Positions 13,727 to 24,400 of a stretch of DNA of 64,000 bases are shown one piece after another. Below the pieces are notes generated by a model, which was given only the letters and a program-made list of their open reading frames with translations, ran no database searches and had not been told where the DNA came from. The first letter of the stretch is position 1, and each line of letters begins with the position of its first letter. The position numbers and the translations under genes were made by a program. Origin of the DNA: Zoroaster sp. YZ-2022 (Eukaryota; Echinodermata; Asteroidea; Forcipulatida; Zoroasteridae); NCBI GenBank assembly GCA_029582265.1, contig CM055816.1:24205825-24269824 (forward strand), in the 5' to 3' direction.

Positions 13727-14215
13727 TTAAATGAAAATTGCCTGTACATAAGCATTGATGTTATTAATTAGCTGTCAGAGGCCATCCGCAATTTCAGACA
13801 TTTTCAAAGGAGAATAATGGACGTGTTTGGCAATTTTTATCTTAAAAATGCTGAGTACTCAAATGTCGAAAATGTTGGATCGCCTCAATTAAATTAATAC
13901 TGTTGAAAAACCTGGTTCGAATCAAGTGCAATAAACTGAGTGATAGGAACCGAATACAAATGTTTTCTTTCATTTCTGAGTTTGTGTATTCTAAACTTGA
14001 CCACGTGACTTGACAGATGAGGACAATTACAATTACAATTACTGAGACTATAGATAATTAAACCTCTCTCTGACATCACATTGCAAAGGGACACTGTTCA
14101 AAAAAAGAAAAATTCATTTCCAGTATTAAGGCGAAAATTTAGTGGACCAGAATACATTTTCACTAAATTTCGACTTGATGCTGAATAGGGAGAGGCGTTG
14201 GGTGGGGTGGGAAGA
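13727..14215 (+). repeat. Duplication block C, copy 1
   Basis: Matches 17890-18462 in direct orientation. Shared landmarks are CATTGATGTTATTAATTAGC, GAGTACTCAAATGTCGAAAA, CCTGGTTCGAATCAAGTGC and GACTTGATGCTGA / AACTTGATGCTGA. It runs into a homopurine tract in both copies. Confidence 0.8.
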
Positions 14216-14512
14216 GGAGGATGTGGGTGGGGAGGAATGGGGAGGGGTGGGAAGGAAGGAGAAGGGGAGGGGAAAGGGAGAGGAAAGGGAAGGAAGGGGA
14301 GTTAGATGGGTAGAGTCCGGGAGGAAGGGAGGGGAGACCTCCGGGGTGGGGAGGAAGGGGATCAAATGCCAAGTTACCAAATAAATATCAAGGGGCATCC
14401 TACGTCCCAGCTACTCATTTTGGGGGTATTTATTTCCCCTTGATATTGATCGGATAACGTGGCATTTGCTCCCCTTCCTCTCTCCCCGCCCACCCCTTTC
14501 CTCCTCTCCGTC
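14185..14512. repeat. Foldback with homopurine left arm and homopyrimidine right arm
   Basis: 14190-14370 is almost pure A/G with many GGG/GGGG runs. 14470-14512 is C/T-rich. Between them, 14355-14397 (ATCAAATGCCAAGTTA...) pairs with 14435-14476 (...TGGCATTTGCTCCCC). The whole segment resembles a MITE-like foldback that can also form G-quadruplex or triplex DNA. Open frames on both strands here are low-complexity artefacts. Confidence 0.6.
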
Positions 14513-14522
14513 TCCTCACAAA

Positions 14523-14592
14523 AAGAGGGCGCTGTTTAGATTGGGTGAATTATTGCAGTTACACAAGATTTACCCATTCTGAAAAGCGCCCT
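14523..14592. repeat. 70-bp imperfect palindrome with GAGGGCGCT / AGCGCCCTC ends
   Basis: The outer arms GAGGGCGCT and AGCGCCCTC pair. Inner arms TGGGTGAA and TTTACCCA also nearly pair, around a short A/T-rich loop. It is probably a small foldback or MITE remnant. Confidence 0.5.
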
Positions 14593-14599
14593 CCTATGT

Positions 14600-15734
14600 C
14601 TGCCACACCTCAAAAAGTCCAATTGGGTTCAACGTGTTTCCACATATACTGATCATTATATCCTTCGTGCCCCAATTTGGAACCAGCAGTGTTAAGCCAG
14701 TGTTGGATTCCAGCCACGATCTCTTGGGGTGTCGGGGAGGGGTGGGGTTGGCGAGCATAACAGGAAGGCGCTTTTCCCCTTCCTCTAGCTACAGGGTATA
14801 CACAATGACTTCCTAACCCCTTCCCCGTCCTAGGCAGAGACAAGAGACGACTGTGATCCAGGTGAAAAACCCGCCCTCTACCGATGGACAATTGCATTGG
14901 TCATCCCCCGTCAAAACTTTAGGGGATATATACCCCCATCCCTCATGAAGATTTGAGCTCCTGCCAATTGTTGTAGATTTCATTTTGTTTTATATCCTAA
15001 TCGTCAACATTCCAATGACCACCCCTAAACGGATCTTCCTAAACGAGCAGCAGTAGGCCTAACTTATGATGCGTCTGCTGACAGTTGTATAGAGAAAGTT
15101 CAGTCATTATACACTAATAATCATTATGAAGTCCAGTTAAACTTACACTGCACTAATACAACTGCAAACATGTGATGGATTTTACTTTTATTTTCAATTG
15201 TTTGTATTTCATACTTGTTGTAATGTAATGTATATACAGAGCACACACAGCCCAGACAATGTTTGGCGTCAGTGAAACCCGTTTTAGGATCAATTCTGCC
15301 TTTATGTAAGAGCGCCATCTTGAGTTCAGATGTCACTGAAGGGGCGGGGATGAAGTATAACATGTACAAAGGTTTTTGTCCTAATGTTCTTTGTACCACG
15401 TGTCTTTGTTTGAGTATGCATTTCTCTATGAGTTAGCTTTGGCTTATTCAAGAAAACAAAATTTGAACTTAATAATATTTTTTATGAATTCATCCCGTTT
15501 TTTAAATGATGATCTTGTCAATTAATTGTAAACATCAAATCGTCGCATTTTTTACATATTGACGAACCGGAAAAAATACGTTACGACTAACATTTTCTCT
15601 CGGTAATTGACTGTTTTCATTATTGTTATTTGATACTGTAAACAATTAAGGTCATGTGTGGAAATTATTAATAATTTGTTAAGTAGGATATCAAATAAAG
15701 GTTATAAGTTTTATTGCTCAATATTGTGCGGTCG
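14600..15734. other. Non-genic DNA; no supported feature
   Basis: Short open frames only, none with recognisable domains or splice context. Confidence 0.5.
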
Positions 15735-15957
15735 GTTATCAAAACAAGTTAACAAGACTCGTTGTCAGGTGATGACGTTGGAACCTTTTATAAGGTTCGT
15801 TGTCAAAATGTGGCACGCACGTGGGCCTTTAAAACTCTTTCTGGTCAGCAAGCCTTTTAAAAGGCTCACGCGCCTGTCGCGTTTTGACAACGAGCGTTTT
15901 AAAATGCTTGAACGTCATCACCTGACAACGGGTCTTGTTTTGACTTGTTTTGACAAC
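15735..15957. repeat. 223-bp foldback element with nested palindromes
   Basis: Left arm 15735-15812 is the near-exact reverse complement of right arm 15878-15957, sharing CGTTGTCAGGTGATGACGTT and GTTGTCAAAAC. Inside the arms are further perfect or near-perfect palindromes: AACCTTTTATAAGGTT (15782-15797), AGCCTTTTAAAAGGCT (15850-15865) and GCGTTTTAAAATGC (15894-15907). It ends about 25 bp before block A copy 2. The 104-codon frame crossing it is a by-product of the palindrome. Confidence 0.8.
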
Positions 15958-15981
15958 AGATGGCACAACTGACCAATACAA

Positions 15982-16475
15982 ATCATCACGCCTACCTTTA
16001 TCATTTAATTACAAATAATTATAAATAAATAAAACATGTTATTATAGGCCTTATATTTTGTGTTTACGCCAAAAAAGGTGTGTTTTCCACCCTAATTATT
16101 TCTTTACAAATAATAATAAAAACAGGAGCTGAAAATGATATCCATTTATACCCAGCCGATTTTTATAATTATAAATGGAAACACTTAATATTTTGGTGTT
16201 CATTTTGAAAATCTCACATTGAAGGCTAGTGCCATGGGCGGATCCAGAACATTTTTAGGGGGGGCTGAGAATCAAAAACAATTATTTTTCAGTACTACAA
16301 AAATTACAATGAAATAATCAAAGGGAGAAAAAAAACTGTGGGAATGAGAGTGCGTTGATCCGCCAATGAGTGCAGTTTGGTTTTGGACGATTTAACAAAC
16401 TGTTTCACAAATTTTGATAATTAAATCTCTTGAGATTAACAATATAATTGATAGCGTTGACCAAGTCGCATCGGC
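15982..16475 (+). repeat. Duplication block A, copy 2
   Basis: Direct copy of 10270-10640, diverged by scattered substitutions and interrupted by a 136-bp hAT-like MITE at 16233-16368. Confidence 0.8.
16233..16368. mobile_element. Short hAT-like MITE (136 bp)
   Basis: Termini CATGGGCGGATCC and, in reverse complement, CATTGGCGGATCA form short inverted repeats like hAT ends. The flanks share AGTGC (16228-16232 and 16369-16373). Block A copy 1 at 10500-10540 lacks this segment, so the insertion is inferred from an empty site. The full 8-bp hAT duplication is not preserved. Confidence 0.5.
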
Positions 16476-16660
16476 AGCGGCGTAGCCAGGACTTTTTCAG
16501 TGGGGGGGGGGGGGGGGGCGGGGACAGGGGGCATTGCTTTTCAGTGGGGGGGCCCAGGTGGTATGGGTTTTTCCCTTTTCTTTTTTTTTTTTTGGGGGGG
16601 CACTATGAGGATTTTTCGTGGGGGGCCAACTGGGGGGGGCACGTCCCCCCCCCCCTTCGT
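16475..16660. repeat. Poly-G/poly-C rich hAT-like fragment
   Basis: Starts CAGCGGCGTAGCCAGG, a hAT-type terminus, and contains an 18-G run (16501-16518) and several other G or C runs up to 16655. No matching right end or duplication was found. Open frames here read glycine- or proline-rich junk. Confidence 0.5.
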
Positions 16661-16902
16661 GCGAAGTACAGGGTTCATTAATTGAGCCAAAGATTGAATA
16701 AACACACAACAATGAGACAGGATTACTAGTTGACGATCACTTATTTTATTAATAACTGATGCAAACTCATCAGTTCCTCTCTTTATCCCGATCAATCTCC
16801 GACTCACTTCTTATTCCATCAGCAAACATATTTATTATACCTCTTTACTTATTATTATTTTCATTCTAGAACAAAATATTATTTCCTTAGAAAGATCAAC
16901 TC

Positions 16903-16966
16903 ACGCATACGCATACGCATACGCATACGCATACGCATACGCATACGCATACGCATACGCATACGC
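16903..16966. repeat. (CATACG)n hexanucleotide microsatellite
   Basis: About ten perfect ACGCAT hexamers in tandem, then a degenerate ACGCACACAT end. Confidence 0.98.
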
Positions 16967-17079
16967 ACACATGCAGCTCGCGCGTAAAGCAAGGGAATCA
17001 TTTTAATAACAATAATTAATTGTCTGATTAATTTTGTTATAACTCCATATCACTACATAATATTATGTAATCAATTCTT

Positions 17080-17890
17080 TATTATTTATAATGGTTTCTC
17101 ATTTAATGACTTTAATTATAAAATAAAGTAAATCATAGCAAACAAAAATCAAATCCATTGTCAACAAAGACAGCTTAAATTCTGCAGACTACTTATGTTT
17201 TGTTTCCTCGTATGTACACTCACGTGAATCAGAGAACAAAAGAGGGGTCGAAAACACATCAATTGACGGGTGCTTCGCCAAGGACATTTCAAAGTCTGCA
17301 GAATTCAACAGATTGTAATTGTTGACAAGAGACTTCTACAAATACATTAAAATATTAATTTAATAAATTTCAATAAATATTTCTAAGAAAGACATAATGC
17401 TTAAATAGTTTCACAACATTTGCCTGAGTCACTGGCTAAAAATTACTGGCTATTGGAATGTATTTTTAATTTTTTTTATTTTTTTAATTTTTTTTATTTT
17501 TTGTAAATTATTTGTTTTGTTTAATATTTATTATTATTATTATTTGTTAATAAGACCATGTAATAAAAAATAAACAAGTGATAGTCCTTTCAAATAGTCC
17601 TTTCAAAAAATCAGTTCAGGTTGATTAATTGTATTTATTTATTTTCAACACATACAGCTACAACGCTGCTGCTTTCATTGTAATCTCGTTTGGGGAAAAA
17701 TTACCGTCTGGCTGAACTGGGATTATTTTACCGTTCACATCCATTGTGAATATGCTGGGAGGGAGATGCGATTGGAACTACCATACCAAGTTTTTGGTTT
17801 TGTATTATTGGACAAATATTGGACATAAAATATATAACAGAAATCAAGTCAGGCCTAATCCATTAGGTTGAGCAAGGACGATCACCTTAA
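17080..17890 (-). repeat. Duplication block B, copy 2 (inverted)
   Basis: Reverse-complement copy of 12763-13565. The right edge GGACGATCACCTT at 17876-17888 is joined directly to block C copy 2. Confidence 0.8.
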
Positions 17891-18462
17891 AGGAAAATTT
17901 CCTGTACATAACGCATTGATGTTATTAATTAGCTGTAAGAGGCCATCCACAATTTAAGACACTTTCAAAGGAGAATAATGGGCATTTTTGGAAATATTTA
18001 TTTTGTTTTCTTGAACATGTTGAATAACAATAAACACACCATTTCAAGGAGGTTAAGGGTACACTGAGCGAGTACTCAAATGTCGAAAATATTGGATAGC
18101 CTATAAAAATAATTAAATTCAGTAATACTGTTGAATAACCTGGTTCGAATCAAGTGCAATAAACTGAGTGATAGGAACCGAATACAAATGTTTTCTTTCA
18201 TTTCTGAGTTTGTGAATAAACAAAATCTTCTAATGTTGACCACGTGACCTGACGGCGACAGGAAGTTTGCAGAGACTATAGATAACTAAACCTCTCTGTG
18301 ACATTATTGAAGGGACATCTAATATAATATAACAACGGGACACTGTTTTTTAAAGAATCCATTTCATTTCCAGTATCGAACATTTAGTGAACCAGAATAA
18401 ATTCGCACTAAATTTCAACTTGATGCTGAGAGGGAGAGACTTTGGGTGGGGTGGGGAGATGG
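17890..18462 (+). repeat. Duplication block C, copy 2
   Basis: Direct copy of 13727-14215 with a roughly 60-bp extra segment near 18010-18065. It ends in a GGTGGGGAGATGGGAGG purine tract. Confidence 0.8.
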
Positions 18463-18965
18463 GAGGAGGAGAAGGAGGAGGAGGGGGAGGATTGGGGAGA
18501 AAAATTATGAAAAAATGTATTAATTAAACATTTCGGAAAATTTGTGAGATTGTTGGATTTAATAATTTAGGAGAATCATTAACAGCACTCAAGGCTACAT
18601 GACAAACTTGGTCGAAAAGTGTGGGGGCGGATCGTTTTTAAAAGTGCCCTCCCCCACACTTCCGCCGTCGGTGTAGGTTTGTAAATTTGAAGGCCTTCTT
18701 TATGCTACCCACGGATTTGCACAATAACAATAAAAAATAGGTAAAACTTGTAGCTTTACATGGTGAAGAGGATAAGTAATTCATAATCACATTTATTTCC
18801 ATTTCACTTTACAGATATTCACTTTACAGATTGCAGTGTAAAACAATAATACAAACTACAAAATAAATAAAGTGAGTAGGGGAATTACATAAAGTAGCAT
18901 AGCAACAAAATAGTGAAATGGAGGCATATCCCGAAAAGCATTGCTTGTGTTGGGGATGCCTTAGA
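18463..18965. other. Non-genic DNA; no supported feature
   Basis: AT-rich with a GAGGAGG tract at the left end. No exon of the leftward protease gene could be recognised here, although its 3' end would be expected below 21319. Confidence 0.4.
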
Positions 18966-18967
18966 CA

Positions 18968-19000
<33 letters not shown>
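18966..19000. repeat. (CAGA)n microsatellite
   Basis: Eight or more tandem GACA units, with a second short run near 19021. A short (AT)n run follows at about 19131-19146. Confidence 0.95.
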
Positions 19001-19008
<8 letters not shown>

Positions 19009-19205
19009 TAGGACAAAAAGGGACAGACAGACAAAACATAGATTAACCCTAGCGAAAGCATATAAACAGATGTCACATGAAGGGTGGAGACGATAGCCTA
19101 TCCAAGTTTAGGGATGGAATGTATAAGTACATATATATATATATACCATACATGAGACAAAATAATGAAAAGTAATATTAGTTTGAGCAATATAACATCA
19201 ATAAA

Positions 19206-19588
19206 TTACAGGGAACAATTTAAAAGATACCGTTTTATATTACGCTTGAATAAACCGAGAGAAGGGGAATGTCTAATAAGTTGGGGTAGTGTGTTCCAAT
19301 TTATGGCACCAGTGTATCGAATGGTATGTTGAAAAAGTCAAGTTCTATGGATTGGAAGATGTATGTTTGTTGATGTTCTAGTGTTGTAATTATGAACATT
19401 ATAATTAAATGTGAATAATGCTTGGAATTTGCTAGGTAGTTGTTTGTTGGCGTATTTATACATGAACACGTTTTGTTGATATTTATTGATGTTGTCAAGG
19501 TTAAGCAGTTTCAAGTCTTTGAAGAGGGGATCTGTGTGGGCAATGAAGTGGGCTTTAGAAATTAACCGAATGGCTTTCTTTTGGAGTG
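19206..19588 (-). pseudogene. 3' fragment of LINE ORF2 (CR1/L2-type reverse transcriptase C-terminus)
   Basis: Read leftward, this encodes the C-terminal part of a non-LTR retrotransposon ORF2. Recognisable motifs are QKKAIRLISKAHFIAHT, DPLFKDLKLL, MYKYANKQLPS, HNYNTR and, after a break, IRYTGAINWNTLP. An in-frame TGA at 19338-19340 splits the frame, which then stays open for 43 codons to a TAA at 19206-19208. The 5' side is cut exactly where the 17-bp minisatellite begins, so this is a 5'-truncated dead copy. Confidence 0.85.
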
Positions 19589-21286
19589 ACATACCCAGTA
19601 GAGTGACACCCCCAGTAGAGTGACACCCCCAGTAGAGTGACACCCCCAGTAGAGTGACACCCCCAGTAGAGTGACATCCCCAGTAGAGTGACACCCCCAG
19701 CAGAGTGACACCCCCAGTAGAGTGACATCCCCAGTAGAGTGACACCCCCAGTAGAGTGACACCCCCAGTAGAGTGACATCCCCAGTAGAGTGACATCCCC
19801 AGTAGAGTGACACCCCCAGTAGAGTGACACCCCCAGTAGAGTGACATCCCCAGTAGAGTGACATCCCCAGTAGAGTGACATCCCCAGTAGAGTGACATCC
19901 CCAGTAGAGTGACATCCCCAGTAGAGTGACACCCCCAGTAGAGTGACACCCCCAGTAGAGTGACATCCCCAGTAGAATGACACCCCCAGTAGAATGACAT
20001 CCCCAGTAGAATGACATCCCCAGTAGAATGACATCACCAGTAGAATGACATCACCAGTAGAGTGACATCCCCAGTAGAATGACACCCCCAGTAGAATGAC
20101 ACCCCCAGTAGAGTGACATCTCCAGTAGTGTGACATCCCAGTAGAATGACATCCCCAGTAGAATGACATCCCCAGTAGAATGACATCCCCAGTAGAATGA
20201 CATCCCCAGTAGAATGACATCCCCAGTAGAATGACATCCCCAGTAGAATGACATCCCCAGTAGAATGACATCCCCAGTAGAGTGACATCCCCAGTAGAGT
20301 GACATCCCCAGTAGAGTGACATCCCCAGTAGAGTGACATCCCCAGTAGAGTGACATCCCCAGTAGAGTGACATCCCCAGTAGAATGACATCCCCAGTAGA
20401 GTGACATCCCCAGTAGAGTGACATCCCCAGTAGAGTGACATCCCCAGTAGAGTGACACCCCCAGTAGAGTGACATCCCCAGTAGAATGACATCCCCAGTA
20501 GAATGACATCCCCAGTAGAGTGACACCCCCAGTAGAGTGACACCCCCAGTAGAGTGACATCCCCAGTAGAGTGACATCCCCAGTAGAGTGACATCCCCAG
20601 TAGAGTGACATCCCCAGTAGAGTGACATCCCCAGTAGAGTGACATCCCCAGTAGAGTGACATCCCAAGTAGAGTGACATCCCCAGTAGAGTGACATCCCC
20701 AGTAGAGTGACATCCCCAGTAGAGTGACATCCCCAGTAGAGTGACATCCCCAGTAGAGTGACATCCCCAGTAGAGTGACATCCCCAGTAGAGTGACATCC
20801 CCAGTAGAGTGACACCCCCAGTAGAGTGACATCCCCAGTAGAATGACACCCCCAGTAGAATGACATCCACAGTAGAATGACATCCCCAGTAGAATGACAT
20901 CACCAGTAGAGTGACATCCCCAGTAGAATGACATCCCCAGTAGAATGACACCCCCAGTAGAATGACATCTCCAGTAGTGTGACATCCCAGTAGAATGACA
21001 TCCCCAGTAGAATGACATCCCCAGTAGAATGACATCCCCAGTAGAATGACATCCCCAGTAGAATGACATCCCCAGTAGAGTGACATCCCAGTAGAATGAC
21101 ATCCCCAGTAGAATGACATCCCCAGTAGAGTGACATCCCCAGTAGAGTGACATCCCCAGTAGAATGACATCCCCAGTAGAGTGACATCCCCAGTAGAATG
21201 ACATCCCCAGTAGAATGACATCCCCAGTAGAGTGACATCCCCAGTAGAATAACATCCCCAGTAGTGTGACATCCCCAGTAGACTAA
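19589..21286 (-). repeat. 17-bp minisatellite array 1 (about 100 copies)
   Basis: Tandem 17-bp units reading CTACTGGGGATGTCACT on the minus strand. Variants include GGGGGTGTC, TCATT and rare 16-bp units. All minus-strand frames stay open and read as YWGCHSTGD-type repeats, but they have no start, signal or homology outside the repeat. A rare variant string (CATCTCCAGTAGTGTGAC) recurs at about 20115 and 20965, exactly 850 bp or 50 units apart, showing a block duplication. The array lies between the last recognised C48 protease exon and a LINE fragment. Confidence 0.97.
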
Positions 21287-21318
21287 CATGAACTCAAATT
21301 AATTAAAATTCAACTTAC

Positions 21319-21436
21319 CAACATAACAAATGGTCCACAGCTATGACCATCATTTTGTTGTGCAGATGTCAGCAAGTAATCATTAGTCCATGTACCAAGC
21401 TCCCCAACCCTTTTTGTGCGGATTGACATGAACTTC
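21319..21436 (-). CDS. C48 protease exon with catalytic Cys
   Basis: Acceptor TTTAG| before GAAGTTC and donor TTG|GTAAGT. Encodes SAQQNDGHSCGPFVML, containing the Gln and Cys of the Ulp1 active site. Phase matches the exon at 21806-21960. Confidence 0.85.
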
Positions 21437-24400
21437 CTAAAGTTGAATAACGAGTACAAAACAAATTAATCCAACCTCATAAACAAAGAATCTTGGAAAA
21501 TTTGATAACTCAAACTATACGTTTCTTTCAGGCATATGACCAATAGTAATACATGTACACTGTGCTACTGTCCCAGCCGTGAAATACATAACCATATACC
21601 ACAAACCACATAACCCATATCTCACGGTGCGTATTGCTGTTCCAGCGTACATATGCGTGCTTAAGCAATAACATAAGCGCAGCCAACAACCGTTGTTCAA
21701 AAAATCAAAAAAAAAAATTATCACAAGCGTGCTGTGGAATATGGGACGCAGAAGCACTATTTTTTTCGTTTTCAAATGCTGCTTGTGGGATAACTGATAA
21801 CTTACCTCCACTTGTTCAGATAGATTCTGCTGGTACTTTTATTGGCCAGAGAGTCTAATAATGCCACTCTTTGAGAACGTACATCAGCTGCGATGAGAAC
21901 CCAGTGATTTCTATTGACGTTTATGGGCATAAAAATCCACTCATACATGGACATTTTAACCTGTAAAAAAGACAATATTTTCTCTTACAAGAAATGCGGA
22001 CAACATTCAAATATATATTACTAATTTTATTTCTTTGCTCAATGATCGGTTTGACTTCCATCCCAATGGTCACCAGACTAATCGTCCCAAGCAGACTCTA
22101 AGCCAATTAATTTTTAAATTAGATGAGTAATTTATATTTAAGGAATGTCATTATAATATTTGGAAATCGATTTTTATGTAACAAAACAATTACCTTTTGC
22201 TAGAGAAAGGTGTCAAACTTCCCACTGTCCCACAGAACGGCCACATATGAAGGAAGAACGTAAATATGGCCCAGGTATTGTTTGTTCAATGTTGTCTTCA
22301 ATAGTGCCAAATATGCATTGATAACCTGCAATCATAAAACAAAATTTGAGACCAACATACATCACATGTAGAACTTTAATATCAGTGTTTGAGGTCTAGA
22401 CCGAGGTCTTGGTCTCTAGACTAGTCTCGAGACCATATCTTTCAGATCTCAACACTTTTGAGGTCTGGAAATGTTGAGGTCTCGGTCTTGTACTTTTTTG
22501 GCTCGGTCTCGAATAGTCTCAGAGTCAAGACCTTTACTGGACCTCAAGAATGTTTGAAGTCAATTTCATGTGTTCGATTAACCACTAAATCACCAGCCAA
22601 TTCATAACGCCAAGTGAGTGTCAACAGAATTTCCATAGGGAAAGCTCTCTATGTAGCTGCACCCGACTACCAATACTCAATTAAACGATTTGGCGGACAC
22701 GTTCTTACAGATGCCTTGACTTTGAGTCTTTATTCTTGTTTCAAGATGCACATCTTTGACCATAAATCTTGACTTCATGAAATCTCTATATAGACATCGT
22801 AAGATCTATCAAACAGGAAAATACCAACAATAGTAATGAGTATAGATCTCAACAATATGGGAAAACAACTGATAATTTCACAATGAAAAGTTCCAAAACT
22901 TCATTTAACCTAGAGCAATAAACACATACATTTACCTTGTCAGTGTGATGCAGTATGTATAAATGACACTAAAATTCGTTCTAAAAACCCTTATTTTCTC
23001 ACAATAATCATATGAATGCAAGACCATAATTATAACCATTACTAAAAAGAGAGTCATTACCTCGTGGGCCTGTAGAGGGTGAGCTTAAATGTTGGGATGA
23101 TCACAGAAATTATGGATTAAGAATCATCAACAACAGCACTGGAATTGTCACATTGTCGGAAAAGTAGGCCATTTTGAAGAAGCAATGCATTATGGGAAAA
23201 TTATAAGTTACACAAATTTCCTCAGAAATACCATAGAAATCTACAGAAACTTAATTGCAATCCGGCAAAAATGTTACCTTCAAAAAAGAATCAATATCTA
23301 GGACATATAAGAATATTTTAGCTAATTCTAAAACTTTGATCATGTGACCATAACAAACATGGCGGCCTCCACATGTAAACAAAGGATGGCTCTAGCATGC
23401 ATTGTTCATGCATCAGGAAATACACTGTTTATTGGCAACCGTATCCTTTCTAAACTACGCCACATTGAAGGTATGATATCTGGAATATTTAGTTATCATC
23501 CTAAAGCCTCTTAGAAAATGCAGGTAAGTTAAGTTGGGGGAAAATGACTCAAAATAAACCAAGAGGATTTCTAGAGCGTCAGCTACACTCCCACCAAATT
23601 ACGAATGATCAGGTAAATAATAAATCATGAGTAATTTCAAGCAACTATACTCTACTTAAATTCAACAAGCATAAACCGTTTTAACTTTAGAAACAGTCTA
23701 ACAACTTAACGATCCAATACTGAGCAGTAAACACTCTGACAGTCTTCTGGGATGGTCACTTGGAGTGCTCAGGCACGGGAAGGTGAGTCCTCTACTCAGA
23801 TTCCAACAAGAGGACAAGCTTCTGAATAGGCCGCTCCAGGACCGACATCTTGTTGACTCTTTTACCCTGCTTGTCTAGGTTTTTGGAGCCAATCTGGACT
23901 TTGCATCTTCTAACCAGATGGTCTTCACCTTCAGTGGTTTCAGTCACAATAGCCATTGGCCACTCCATGCGTGGTGTATCTTCATCTTTCACCAACACCA
24001 CGTCTCCCACCTTGATGTTTCTTCGTGTAGTGCTCCATTTTGCTCTTGAAGACAAAGAGAGATATTCCTTCCTCCATCTTCCCCAAAACTGTTCGGCCAG
24101 ATATTGAACCCGTCTCCAGCGTTTTCTTACATACAGATCTTCCTTGACGAACTTTCCAGGAGGCGGTAAGGCCACTGCTGTCTTCATAGTGAGAATATGG
24201 TTTGGTGTGAGTGGCTCAGGACTCAAAGGGTCATAAAGATTGGTTGTCGTCAGTGGACGACTGTTCACAATGGCCATGGCCTCATAGAGGAAGGTGCGCA
24301 AGGTTGCAGCATCAAGTCTACCTGGGGTCTGCTGAATGATGGATGACAAAACACTTCTGACTGTTTTGATTTGGCGCTCCCACACGCCTCCGACATGACT

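Noticed and set aside
14126..14398. Pro/Ser-rich protein on the minus strand
   Set aside because: It is translation of a homopurine/homopyrimidine tract, open in several frames on both strands.
15658..15972. 104-codon plus-strand frame
   Set aside because: Almost entirely inside the foldback element; frame openness follows from its self-complementary sequence.
16497..16712. Glycine- and proline-rich open frames
   Set aside because: Produced by poly-G/poly-C runs of a hAT-like fragment.
19338..21289. Open frames of 129-566 codons reading YWGCHSTGD repeats (also 39950-41099)
   Set aside because: The 17-bp minisatellite lacks stops in all three minus (or plus) frames, so any frame looks coding. 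No flanking exon signals.
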